From NCBI RefSeq assembly GCF_004762095.1, contig NZ_SIJH01000011.1:95719-159718 (forward strand): 64,000 nt of DNA, in the 5' to 3' direction. This DNA comes from Tabrizicola caldifontis. Lineage in GTDB: Bacteria > Pseudomonadota > Alphaproteobacteria > Rhodobacterales > Rhodobacteraceae. This document shows positions 9,005-16,741 of this stretch, piece by piece. The notes beneath the pieces are model-generated. The model saw only the letters and a list, made by a program, of their open reading frames with translations, made no database searches and was not told the origin of the DNA. The position numbers were made by a program, and so were the translations under genes. Each line of letters begins with the position of its first letter. Position 1 is the stretch's first letter.

Positions 9005-9511
9005 TCAGCTGTCTTGCCGGGCGATGTCGGTGATCAGAACGCTGCGGACGATCGGGCCAAGCACCATGGCTGCGGCTTCGCCCAGGTTTTCACGCAGTAC
9101 AACAAGGTTCGATCCGTCAGTGAACGAGCCGCTGAAACCGCCGACATTGGCATGATCGAACATCACCTGCAGAAATGCGTCGCGAAGTTTCGGCTCGCGC
9201 AGATGGATGGCCTCCGCTTGGCCCGGCAGGATCTCAAGTGACAGAGAAAGGACGACCATTGATGCGACGCGGCCCTTCTCGATGACAGGTATGACGAACT
9301 GGTTGCTCAGCTTGACATATTCCGCCACGGTCCCGTCATCTGTCCTGACGTTGGAGTCACCTGCTTTATGGCCTGTCGCTGTGGCCTCCATGTGGCGCTC
9401 GCTGCTGTCGGTCTCTGGCCTTTGCGGCGCCGGGCGTAGTGCAAGCCCGGCGCCTAGGCCGGCGCCCAGACCGATCATTGCCAGAAGGACGGGCAGGAAT
9501 TTCCGTAGCAT
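9005..9511 (-). CDS. fliL: Flagellar basal body protein FliL
   Basis: The protein has 168 residues. A short cytoplasmic start is followed by one membrane helix (VLLAMIGLGAGLGAGLAL), a polar linker, and a FliL periplasmic domain (YVKLSNQFVIPVIEKGRVASMVVLSLSLE, given here only as its span of about residues 66-95). FliL surrounds the stator and modulates torque. It is the last gene of the operon that starts at flgB and begins two bases after the flgH stop. It converges on the helical gene at 8648-8989, with about 15 bases between the two stops. Confidence 0.9.
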   Translation of the reverse strand: MLRKFLPVLLAMIGLGAGLGAGLALRPAPQRPETDSSERHMEATATGHKAGDSNVRTDDGTVAEYVKLSNQFVIPVIEKGRVASMVVLSLSLEILPGQAEAIHLREPKLRDAFLQVMFDHANVGGFSGSFTDGSNLVVLRENLGEAAAMVLGPIVRSVLITDIARQDS

Positions 9512-9513
9512 GA

Positions 9514-10245
9514 TCAGAAGGGCAGAATGATGTCTGCAGCCTGCTGGCCATAAGTTGGCTGCTGGACATCGCTTATCTGCCCGCGCCCGCCATAGGAAAT
9601 GCGCGCCCCTGCGATCTTGTCATAGGTGATCTCGTTCTGTCGCGAGATGTCGTTGGGCCGCACGAAGCCGGTCACGAACAGCTCTCGCATTTCGTAGTTC
9701 ACGCGCACCTCCTGCTGGCCCTCGATGCGCAGTACGCCGTTGGGCAGCACCTCGACCACGGTGGCGGCAAGCCGCAAGGTCAGTTGTTCCTTTCGGCTGA
9801 CCGATCCTGCCCCCTTGAATGTCGAAGAAGACCGCGTCTCGAAGGCATCGGCCAAGTCTGCGCTGTCGGGCAGGCGTGCATCGATCCGTTGCGGGATGCC
9901 GAAGAACTCCGGCAGGCCCGATTTCTGCGAGCCGCTGCGGTTGCGTCCGGTGGCATTCGAGATCGAGGCACTTTCGTCGATTTCGATCACCACGGTCAGG
10001 ATGTCGCCCCGACGTGCAGCGCGGCGGTCACCCAGAAGCGATTCGGTCCCTCCCGCCCACAGCGACGAGCCGTCCGATGGCGTTGCAGCAGCCAGATCTT
10101 CGGGCAGGGTCGCGGAATACATTGCATAATGCTGGCTGGTGCCCGTAATGGCCGAAAATTCGGGGGCGCGGCCGACCTGGCTCAGCTTCCCGCAACCCGA
10201 GACGACCAGTGTCAGCAAAAGAGCGGATCGCAGCATTTCAGTCAT
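9514..10245 (-). CDS. flgH: Flagellar L-ring protein FlgH
   Basis: This outer-membrane lipoprotein forms the L ring. The chosen ATG at 10243-10245 gives MTEMLRSALLLTLVVSGC, with a lipobox ending in Cys18, and overlaps flgA by eight bases. An ATG nine bases downstream is equally possible. The mature protein has the expected FlgH segments: SLWAGG, RRGDILTVVIEIDESASISN and the C-terminal YGGRGQISDVQQPTYGQQ. Length is about 243 residues. Upstream in-frame extension would run deep into flgA and is unlikely. Confidence 0.95.
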   Translation of the reverse strand: MTEMLRSALLLTLVVSGCGKLSQVGRAPEFSAITGTSQHYAMYSATLPEDLAAATPSDGSSLWAGGTESLLGDRRAARRGDILTVVIEIDESASISNATGRNRSGSQKSGLPEFFGIPQRIDARLPDSADLADAFETRSSSTFKGAGSVSRKEQLTLRLAATVVEVLPNGVLRIEGQQEVRVNYEMRELFVTGFVRPNDISRQNEITYDKIAGARISYGGRGQISDVQQPTYGQQAADIILPF

Positions 10246-10657
10246 TCCATCCGACATAGACCGCACCGTCCGGACCGATCCGGCCAGTGACAGTGGTGCG
10301 AGAGCCAAGGTTCATGATCCGGATCACGTCGCCTGCCGACCCGCGGGCAAGTGCCCGGCCTTCCGTCGATATTGCAAGCGCGCCCGACAGGTAGATCAGC
10401 GGCACCACCTGGTTGCGGTCCACCAGAGCGGGAGGCCCGATGTCACCGGCGCGCACCGGCCGTCCGGCATGGATCGCCACGCGCGCCTCACGGCCGACGG
10501 CATCGGCCGGGTTGGCCAAGGCACCGGGAATATGGGCATCGACAATAGTCAGATCATCCGGGCTGATCAGCGCACGTGCCCGGATCGTCCGCGTGGCGAC
10601 CACGCTATCTGCAAGGGCGGGTGATGCCGCCAGAAGCAGGGCAAGCACGCCCCTCAT
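10238..10657 (-). CDS. flgA: P-ring assembly chaperone FlgA (short form)
   Basis: The protein has 139 residues with a signal peptide (MRGVLALLLAASPALA). It is followed directly by an SAF-type domain (TIRARALISPDDLTIVDA) and the FlgA C-terminal beta domain. It is shorter than enterobacterial FlgA (about 220) because the N-terminal extension is absent, as is usual in Rhodobacterales. FlgA guides FlgI into the P ring; flgI is not in the window. It overlaps flgG by one base and flgH by eight. Confidence 0.92.
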   Translation of the reverse strand: MRGVLALLLAASPALADSVVATRTIRARALISPDDLTIVDAHIPGALANPADAVGREARVAIHAGRPVRAGDIGPPALVDRNQVVPLIYLSGALAISTEGRALARGSAGDVIRIMNLGSRTTVTGRIGPDGAVYVGWND

Positions 10658-11442
10658 CAGCGCACCTGGGTGGTCGCGCCGAGCATCTGGTCGGCAGCGG
10701 TGATTACCTTGGCGTTCAGCTCATAGCCGCGCTGGGCCTTGATCAGCTCTGTCACCTCGCGCACTGCGTCCACCGAACTGGCTTCGAGATAGCCCTGCCG
10801 CAGTGTGCCCAATCCCTGCTGTCCGGGCGCGGCCGATAGCGCAGGGCCGGAAGCGGGGGTTTCAAGGAACTGGTTCGATCCTATCGCCTCCAGACCCTTC
10901 TCGTTGGTGAAGGATGATAGTGTCAACTGTCCCAGAAGTTCGGGCTCCACCCTGTCGGCGAAATCGGCCCAGACCTCTCCGCCGGGGGTGATGGTCAGGC
11001 CTCGTGCGTCAGAGGGAATGGTGATACCTGGGACGACCGGATAGCCTTCCGAAGTCACGATCTGACCGTCGGCTGAACGTTTCAGCGCTCCGTCGCGGGT
11101 GTATGCGGTCTGACCCGACGGCAGTTGCACCTCGAAATAGCCGTTGCCGTCGATCGCAACGTCAAGATCGCCGCCGGTCGCGTCCAGTGACCCTTGTCCC
11201 GGGACCACCGAGACCGAGGCCGGGCGAACCCCCAGACCGATCTGTATGCCGGTCGGCAGCATGGAACCGTCCGCAGCCGAGACGCTGCCCGGTCGCGCCA
11301 TCTGCTGGTAATGCAGGTCGGCAAAGTCGGCGCGACGGGGGTTGTAGCCCGTGGTCGACATGTTGGCGAGGTTGTTCGCCACCACATCCACCTTCATCTG
11401 CTGCGCCGACATTCCGGTGGCTGCGATGTGAAGTGCCTTCAT
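10657..11442 (-). CDS. flgG: Flagellar distal rod protein FlgG
   Basis: The protein has 261 residues, the typical FlgG length. The N terminus has the rod-family motif VVANNLANMSTTGYNPRRADF. The middle has the D1/D2 signature GQGSLDATGGDLDVAIDG. The C terminus ends in the coiled-coil segment EVTELIKAQRGYELNAKVI. FlgG forms the distal rod crossing the peptidoglycan and outer membrane. It lies between flgF and flgA. Confidence 0.97.
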   Translation of the reverse strand: MKALHIAATGMSAQQMKVDVVANNLANMSTTGYNPRRADFADLHYQQMARPGSVSAADGSMLPTGIQIGLGVRPASVSVVPGQGSLDATGGDLDVAIDGNGYFEVQLPSGQTAYTRDGALKRSADGQIVTSEGYPVVPGITIPSDARGLTITPGGEVWADFADRVEPELLGQLTLSSFTNEKGLEAIGSNQFLETPASGPALSAAPGQQGLGTLRQGYLEASSVDAVREVTELIKAQRGYELNAKVITAADQMLGATTQVR

Positions 11443-11451
11443 CCCAATCTC

Positions 11452-12159
11452 CTATCGGCCCAGCGTCTGGACCACGCTGCGGACCAGCTCATCTTCGGCT
11501 TCCAAGAACTTCTGCCCCAGTTCGTAGGCACGCTGCACTTCGATCATCCGGGCGATTTCCGACATCGGCTCGACGTTGCTTTCCTCCAGCATGCCCTGCA
11601 TGATCGCGCCGCCCTCAACCGGCTGCAGCGCCCCGCCGTCGAAAAGCGTGCCGGACTGGTGCCGCAGGGCGAGGGGATCGGCAGGCCGCCAGAGGCCGAT
11701 CTGCGCTATGGGCTGGCCGTCTGCCGAAAGCGTGCCGTCATGCGCGATGGTCACCTTGGCGTCCGGCGGGACAATGACCGGTGCGCCCACGGCATCAAGC
11801 AGGCGATGGTTATCGGGGGTGACCAGCTCGCCTTCAGGGTTGAGCGCGAAGGAACCGGCGCGCGTCAGTCTTTCGCCCTGCGGTGTCTGGACTAGAAAGA
11901 ACCCATCGCCCTGGATGGCAAGGTCGAACGCCCCGCCAGTCATGGTCAGCGTCGCCTGGCGCAGGTCGACGTGCCGTCCGCTGGCATGGGCCATGGACAA
12001 CGACGGATCCCGATTCAGCGCCGCGACATGTTCGGAAAACACCACACCCTCGCGCCGGAAACCGGTGGTGGAGCTGTTGGCGATATTGTTGGCCACCACC
12101 CCCATCTCGCGCATCAGGCCCGACTGGCGCGTCAGTGTGACATAGAGCGCCGCATCCAT
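11452..12159 (-). CDS. flgF: Flagellar proximal rod protein FlgF
   Basis: The protein has 235 residues. It shares the rod N-terminal motif (VVANNIANSSTTGFRREGV) and the C-terminal EIARMIEVQRAYELGQKF helix with FlgG, but is shorter and starts MDAALYVTL, which is typical of FlgF. The domain GGAFDLAIQGDGFFLVQT is characteristic. It is translated just after fliQ in the flgB operon, three bases downstream of the fliQ stop. Confidence 0.95.
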   Translation of the reverse strand: MDAALYVTLTRQSGLMREMGVVANNIANSSTTGFRREGVVFSEHVAALNRDPSLSMAHASGRHVDLRQATLTMTGGAFDLAIQGDGFFLVQTPQGERLTRAGSFALNPEGELVTPDNHRLLDAVGAPVIVPPDAKVTIAHDGTLSADGQPIAQIGLWRPADPLALRHQSGTLFDGGALQPVEGGAIMQGMLEESNVEPMSEIARMIEVQRAYELGQKFLEAEDELVRSVVQTLGR

Positions 12160-12162
12160 GGT

Positions 12163-12429
12163 TCAGCCCCCCGCGATCTGCGGCACGATCGTGCCCCGGA
12201 AGAAGGCCACCAGCGTCGAGGTCATGAAGCTCATCGAGGCCCAGAACACGACCAGCATCAGGGCAGCCTTCGGCACGAATGTCAGCGTCATCTCCTGGAT
12301 CGAGGTCAACGCCTGGAACAGGCCCACAACAACGCCGGCAACCAGAGCCACTGTCAGCAGCGGTGCCGAGATCAGGACGGCGGTCCACAGACCCTGACGC
12401 ATCACGTCAAAGATTGCGGCCTCGGTCAT
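12163..12429 (-). CDS. fliQ: Flagellar export protein FliQ
   Basis: The start ATG at 12427-12429 overlaps the fliE stop region (ATGA). The product has 88 residues and two membrane helices, the usual FliQ size. The segments GLFQALTSIQEMTLTFVPK and the terminal FFRGTIVPQI match the family. FliQ is an export-gate subunit. Its place inside the rod operon, away from flhA-fliR-flhB, couples gate assembly with rod subunits. Confidence 0.95.
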   Translation of the reverse strand: MTEAAIFDVMRQGLWTAVLISAPLLTVALVAGVVVGLFQALTSIQEMTLTFVPKAALMLVVFWASMSFMTSTLVAFFRGTIVPQIAGG

Positions 12430-12716
12430 ACCGGCATCCTCAGGATTTCCTGGTAGGCCTCGACTACCCGGTCGCGAACCGTGGCAACCGTTTCTACCGC
12501 CAACTGCGACGAGGCCAGCGCCTGAACCAGGGCATGCGGATCGGCGCCCCCTGACATCGCCGCGCGGGCGGTCGACTCGTGCTCCTGCAACGCGCCCATG
12601 AAGGTGTCTGCCAGTTTCGCCAGGCCATGGGCCGCTTCCCCCGTCTTCGATTGCGGTGCGGCGGCTGTGCGGGCGTTGGCATATGCCTGGCTGACGAAAG
12701 AGGTTTTCACATCCAT
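12426..12716 (-). CDS. fliE: Flagellar hook-basal body protein FliE
   Basis: The protein has 96 residues. The C-terminal part contains the FliE signature: LVQALASSQLAVETVATVRD followed by RVVEAYQEILRMPV. FliE links the MS ring to the rod and is the first subunit exported. The gene lies 12 bases after flgC and overlaps fliQ by four bases. Confidence 0.95.
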   Translation of the reverse strand: MDVKTSFVSQAYANARTAAAPQSKTGEAAHGLAKLADTFMGALQEHESTARAAMSGGADPHALVQALASSQLAVETVATVRDRVVEAYQEILRMPV

Positions 12717-12728
12717 GCTGCATCTTCC

Positions 12729-13112
12729 CTATCGGCGCAGAAGGTCGAACAGGCTTTGCGTCATCTGACGTGCCTGGTCGAACATCCTGAGGTTTGCCTC
12801 GTAGCTGCGTTGCGCTTCGCGAGCGTCGGAAATTTCGATCACCAGATCGACGTTCGATCCGTCGTAGTGACCGGTCTCATCGGCCAATGGATGGCCAGGA
12901 TCATAGATTTTGGGCAGGTCGCTCTGGTCCAGACGCACCCGCCCGGGTTCGACCAGGCCAGTGTCCATCGCCTGGCGGAAGGTCACGACCTTGCGGTGAT
13001 AGCCGGGCGTATCGGCATTGGCGATGTTCTCCGATACATGACGCAGGCGCATCGCCTGCGCCTCCATCCCTGCGGCCGCAAAGGAAAGCGAGCTGTTCAG
13101 ATCGTTCCCCAT
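12729..13112 (-). CDS. flgC: Flagellar proximal rod protein FlgC
   Basis: The start at 13110-13112 gives MGNDLNSSLSFAAAGMEAQ, the normal FlgC N terminus, for a protein of 127 residues. The rod motif HVSENIANADTPGYHRK and the C-terminal REAQRSYEANLRMFDQAR helix are clear. A longer in-frame start nine codons upstream would leave no room for a ribosome site after flgB. Confidence 0.95.
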   Translation of the reverse strand: MGNDLNSSLSFAAAGMEAQAMRLRHVSENIANADTPGYHRKVVTFRQAMDTGLVEPGRVRLDQSDLPKIYDPGHPLADETGHYDGSNVDLVIEISDAREAQRSYEANLRMFDQARQMTQSLFDLLRR

Positions 13113-13122
13113 GTGCGGCCCC

Positions 13123-13506
13123 CTATCGCGACCGGCCAAGGCTGGCGCGGATCACGTCCGACGTCGCCCGATAGATCGCAAGCGCCATGTCGTGGCTTTG
13201 CCGCACCTCGACGGACTTCACCATCTCACCTTCGAGCGAGACCGTGTTCCCGTTCGGCGACTCGCGGCCAGGAGCTGTCTGGGGAGTCAGGGCAAAGTTC
13301 CCTGCAGGGGTCCGCAAGTGCCCCGGCCGCGTGGCCCGCATTTCCCCGCCTTCGGAGGCAAGGACGCTGGCGAAACTCGGCAGATCCTGCGCCTTGTAGC
13401 CCGGCGTATCGGCATGCGCGATGTTTCTTGCGATCACCGCCATCCGCGCCCCGGAGTGCGCGGCAAGCGCCTGAGCCATGCGGGCAAGTTCCAGTTTTTC
13501 GAACAT
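13123..13506 (-). CDS. flgB: Flagellar proximal rod protein FlgB
   Basis: The start is the ATG at 13504-13506 because GGGAG lies at proper spacing just upstream. An ATG ten codons earlier lacks this. The 127-residue protein has the rod motif IARNIAHADTPGYKAQDLPS and a C-terminal helix ending DVIRASLGRSR. It is the first gene of the nine-gene minus-strand operon flgB-flgC-fliE-fliQ-flgF-flgG-flgA-flgH-fliL. About 85 bases separate it from the divergent fliI; that gap contains a GATTC site at 13548-13552. Confidence 0.95.
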   Translation of the reverse strand: MFEKLELARMAQALAAHSGARMAVIARNIAHADTPGYKAQDLPSFASVLASEGGEMRATRPGHLRTPAGNFALTPQTAPGRESPNGNTVSLEGEMVKSVEVRQSHDMALAIYRATSDVIRASLGRSR

Positions 13507-13590
13507 CGGGGCTTCTCCCTCGACCTGTTTCACCAAGGCTTAAGGGTGATTCCTTTAGAAACAATTGAGGGCGAACAAACGGAGAATCCG

Positions 13591-14901
13591 GTGTCAGGGT
13601 TGTTCGATGGCCTTCTGGCCGAAACTGCCGGAAGCGTGCCGGTTCGAATGGTGGGCCGCGTGGCGGAAACCCGTCGCGGCCTGGTGCAGGTGGCTGGTCT
13701 TCGGGGGGCGGCCATCGGAGACCACGTTGTGATCCACAGCCGCGACGGGATTTCCCAAGGCGAGGTTCTGCGCCTCAGCCCAGGCCTGTGCACCGTTCTG
13801 CCCGCCACGACAGGAGAGGGGATGGCGATCGGCGACCGGGTTGAGCTGGTCGGAAGCGCTGCCATCGCGCCAGACGACAGCTGGATCGGCCGGATCGTCG
13901 ATCCGTCGGGCCGGCCCCTTGACGGTCGCCCCCTGCTGCGGGGCCGCGCTTCCCGGCCCCTGTGCGCACCGGCGCCCGCCGCGGCGACGCGGCGTCGCCT
14001 GGGTGAAAGGCTGTCAACGGGGATCGCGGTCTTCGACACGCTGCTGCCTCTGGTCCGTGGCCAGCGGATCGGACTTTTCGCGGGCTCGGGGGTTGGCAAG
14101 TCTTCTCTTCTGGCGCGGTTCGCTCGTGGGGTGGAGGCGGACATGGCGGTCATCGCGCTGGTCGGTGAACGAGGACGCGAGCTGCGCGAGTTCACGGAGC
14201 GCGTCCTCGGCCCCGATGGCATGGCGCGAAGCGTGGTTGTCGCCGCAACGTCCGACCAGTCCCCCCTGATGCGGCGGAAGTGTGCGCTTGCGGCCATGGT
14301 TGTGGCCGAGCATTTCCGTGATCAGGGCTTGCACGTCCTGCTGCTAGTGGATTCCGTCACCCGCTTTGCCGAGGCGCATCGCGAAGTGGCTCTGGCTGGA
14401 GGCGAAGAGGCATCCTTGCGCGGCTATCCCGCCTCTCTCACCCAGGCGATCATGGGCCTGGCCGAGCGGGCCGGTCCCGGCCCCGAGGGGGCAGGGGATA
14501 TCACGGCGGTCTTTTCCGTTCTTGTGGCCGGCTCCGACATGGAGGAGCCGGTGGCCGATATCCTGCGCGGGGTGCTGGATGGCCATGTGGTTCTGGATCG
14601 TCGAATTGCCGAACGGGGCCGATTTCCGGCCATCGATCTCTTGCGGTCAGTCAGCCGGTCGTTGCCCGATGCGGCCACCGAGGCAGAAAACGACCTGATC
14701 GGCGATGCCCGGCGCCTGCTGGGGGCCTACGACCGGGCAGAACTGATGATCCAGGCCGGGCTTTATGCTGCCGGAACCGACCCTGTGATCGACCGCGCGA
14801 TCAGGCTGTGGCCTGCGCTGGATCACTTCCTGGCCGAAGCCGCCCCGGCCGGAGGGCCGGCGGAAAGTTTCGCGCGCCTGCGTGCCCTGCTTGCCGAGTG
14901 A
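13591..14901 (+). CDS. fliI: Flagellar export ATPase FliI
   Basis: The start is a GTG preceded by GGAG seven bases upstream. It gives a 436-residue protein with the expected FliI N terminus. An N-terminal beta-barrel (about 15-90) is followed by GRIVDPSGRPLDG, the Walker A motif GSGVGKSS (about 165-172), GERGRELREF, and the Walker B segment LLLVDSVTRFAEA. The hexameric ATPase energises unloading of export substrates. Neither fliH nor a recognisable fliJ lies beside it. Confidence 0.96.
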   Translation: MSGLFDGLLAETAGSVPVRMVGRVAETRRGLVQVAGLRGAAIGDHVVIHSRDGISQGEVLRLSPGLCTVLPATTGEGMAIGDRVELVGSAAIAPDDSWIGRIVDPSGRPLDGRPLLRGRASRPLCAPAPAAATRRRLGERLSTGIAVFDTLLPLVRGQRIGLFAGSGVGKSSLLARFARGVEADMAVIALVGERGRELREFTERVLGPDGMARSVVVAATSDQSPLMRRKCALAAMVVAEHFRDQGLHVLLLVDSVTRFAEAHREVALAGGEEASLRGYPASLTQAIMGLAERAGPGPEGAGDITAVFSVLVAGSDMEEPVADILRGVLDGHVVLDRRIAERGRFPAIDLLRSVSRSLPDAATEAENDLIGDARRLLGAYDRAELMIQAGLYAAGTDPVIDRAIRLWPALDHFLAEAAPAGGPAESFARLRALLAE

Positions 14902-15041
14902 TTCAGACAATCCGGGCTGACCGGCCGTTTCCCAGGGCACGGGCCGCCCTGTCGGCTGGAAGCATCAGGCACGCCGGCGGTGGGCCCGATTGCAAGGGCC
15001 GTGCTGGCGCCACGCAACCGATTTCCGGGTGAGACGTTACA

Positions 15042-15062
15042 CCCGATGCGTTTCGCATCGGG
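15042..15062. terminator. Hairpin between convergent fliI and DUF1217 gene
   Basis: CCCGATGCG and CGCATCGGG form a perfect nine-base-pair stem with a TTT loop, 140 bases after fliI and 48 before the end of the facing gene. No U-rich run follows on either strand. It could be a weak bidirectional terminator; other roles are possible. Confidence 0.4.
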
Positions 15063-15109
15063 CTGTCCGGGGGCCGGAGCCGTGCGATCCATGGTCAAAG
15101 CCCGCAGCC

Positions 15110-15901
15110 TCAACGACGCATGAGCATCAGCGCGATGGCAGCCAGGGACGAGCTTGCCTGCTGTTCCTGCACCTGGGCGCCCAAGTGAAAGCGTCGGATC
15201 AGCGATTCAAGCCTGGCAGGATCACTGAACTGGCTTACAGTCGATGCGCCGAAGACCGCCCGCATCTTGTCGCGAAGGGTTGTGACCTGCTGGTCGATGT
15301 CGATTGCCGCAAGGCTATTGGGCAGGCCGAGTGCCTTTTGCACCACTTCGCGCAAAGGCGGGCTGCCCAGGATCGTATACCATTTCGCGGTCTCGCTGCC
15401 GGACCGGGAGGCAATCTCGGGCAATTCGCGCTCTGCATGCAGGGCCAGGCGGAAGGCATTGTTCTGTTCGCCTACTGCCGCCTCGAAGCTGCGGCTGCGA
15501 TACTGGGCAAAGATCTCGTCAGGAAAGGTGGAGATTCTTGTGCGTGGCACCGGGAAATCGCCGAAGCCGAAAGCCGCGCAAAGCTTATGGTACTGCTTGT
15601 TGGCCAGCCGGTTCGCAAGACTGCCTTCCCGCAGGGTTCCCCCTTCAAGCACCTGCCTGATGAAGGCACGATTGTTCACGTCGCCTTCAAGCCCGAATGC
15701 GGTCAGGGCAATCTGCAAGAGCCGCCTGTCAGAGACCAGTTGCTCAGCCGTCTCGATCTTGCCGATCCGGTCGCGAAAATAGGCTTCATCCCGCTTTAGG
15801 ACGGGTGAAGCCAACTGTGCCGCCTGCTGACGCTGCAGCGTCCTCTTTAGGAAACCCCAGCCGCCATAGCCGGACATCGGCAATAATGGCTGGAAGCTCA
15901 T
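15110..15901 (-). CDS. DUF1217 flagellar-locus protein
   Basis: The protein has 263 residues, no signal peptide and no membrane helix. The features I recognise as DUF1217 are the opening MSFQPLLPMSGYGGWGFLKR, repeated helical segments such as DPARLESLIRRFHLGAQ, and the segment KWYTILGSPPLREVVQKAL. DUF1217 proteins occur in alphaproteobacterial flagellar clusters, but their role is not established. The start overlaps the flbT stop by four bases, so it is translated with flbT and flaF. Confidence 0.85.
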   Translation of the reverse strand: MSFQPLLPMSGYGGWGFLKRTLQRQQAAQLASPVLKRDEAYFRDRIGKIETAEQLVSDRRLLQIALTAFGLEGDVNNRAFIRQVLEGGTLREGSLANRLANKQYHKLCAAFGFGDFPVPRTRISTFPDEIFAQYRSRSFEAAVGEQNNAFRLALHAERELPEIASRSGSETAKWYTILGSPPLREVVQKALGLPNSLAAIDIDQQVTTLRDKMRAVFGASTVSQFSDPARLESLIRRFHLGAQVQEQQASSSLAAIALMLMRR

Positions 15902-16305
15902 GGTCGTGCCGAAGCGACCAGCAGTCGCTCTTCCCTGGGTAGCAGGCTGCGAAGCGCCTTCAGTGCCTGGTAATGCTGATCTTCAAGAACCGCGCGGCTG
16001 GCCAGGGCCAGTTGGGTGCGGCTGTCATTGTCGGTCAGGGCCTGACTGAGATGTTCGATCCCGCGAAGGAGCTGCAGCCGGGCCTCGGCCGGATCGGCAT
16101 CGCCCGACAATACAAGCTGCGCGATGTAGCACACGCGACGGACCGGAGTGTTGACCTCACCCGGATGGATGGCGTCGCGCAGTCGAAGGATATTGGCATT
16201 CGGGGTCATGATGGCCAGACGCGACCTCTTTTCCCCATTCTTCACTACGGCGCCATTGATCAGCACCCGTTCATGCGGCCCGAGTTTCAGCACGAGGCCG
16301 GTCAT
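15898..16305 (-). CDS. flbT: Flagellin mRNA regulator FlbT
   Basis: The protein has 135 residues with the FlbT opening LVLKLGPHERVLINGAVVKN. In Caulobacter, FlbT binds the flagellin 5' leader and represses translation until the hook is complete. It overlaps flaF by four bases and lies downstream of the flagellin gene on the same strand, the usual alphaproteobacterial arrangement. Confidence 0.93.
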   Translation of the reverse strand: MTGLVLKLGPHERVLINGAVVKNGEKRSRLAIMTPNANILRLRDAIHPGEVNTPVRRVCYIAQLVLSGDADPAEARLQLLRGIEHLSQALTDNDSRTQLALASRAVLEDQHYQALKALRSLLPREERLLVASARP

Positions 16306-16673
16306 GTCGTGCCCCCCGCTCCTCGCAGGCCGCGCATCACGGCCGTGTTGATTTCGGTCAGGACAGCGACACTGGCCTTGCCGTCCAGCACAGATCGGCT
16401 GTGCCGGCTGGCAAACTCGTAAAGATAGAACAGTCTCGCCCGCAGTGCCGCGGGCAAATTGTTTCCGGGAAGTGCCACATCGGCGGCAAGCGCGGACCAG
16501 AGTTGCAGGTTATCGGTCACGGCGCGCACAAGGCCGGGAAAATCGGCCTCGCGGTTCGACCAGGCAGAATGCAGCCGACGGGTGATCTGTGCCAGTAGAT
16601 CGTATTCGACCGATCGGTGCGAACGCGTAGGTGCTTCCTGATGAGCATATGCGATTGGGGCTTGATGGGACAT
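16302..16673 (-). CDS. flaF: Flagellin regulator/secretion factor FlaF
   Basis: The protein has 123 residues, small and helical. FlaF features include RSVEYDLLAQITRRLHSAW and a C-terminal segment LTEINTAVMRGLRG. FlaF promotes flagellin synthesis or secretion opposite to FlbT. Its gene begins 68 bases after the flagellin stop, with a strong hairpin in between. Confidence 0.92.
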   Translation of the reverse strand: MSHQAPIAYAHQEAPTRSHRSVEYDLLAQITRRLHSAWSNREADFPGLVRAVTDNLQLWSALAADVALPGNNLPAALRARLFYLYEFASRHSRSVLDGKASVAVLTEINTAVMRGLRGAGGTT

Positions 16674-16708
16674 CGGGGTTCCGTCGGTTCGAAGCTCTGG
16701 AAGGGTGC

Positions 16709-16734
16709 GGGCCGCGGCGCGTCAGCCGCGGCCC
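16709..16734 (-). terminator. Hairpin after flagellin gene
   Basis: GGGCCGCGGC (16709-16718) pairs perfectly with GCCGCGGCCC (16725-16734) around a six-base loop, eight bases beyond the flagellin stop. There is no clear U run. It probably attenuates transcription or protects the abundant flagellin transcript from decay, while allowing some read-through to flaF-flbT. Confidence 0.55.
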
Positions 16735-16741
16735 CGAACGC

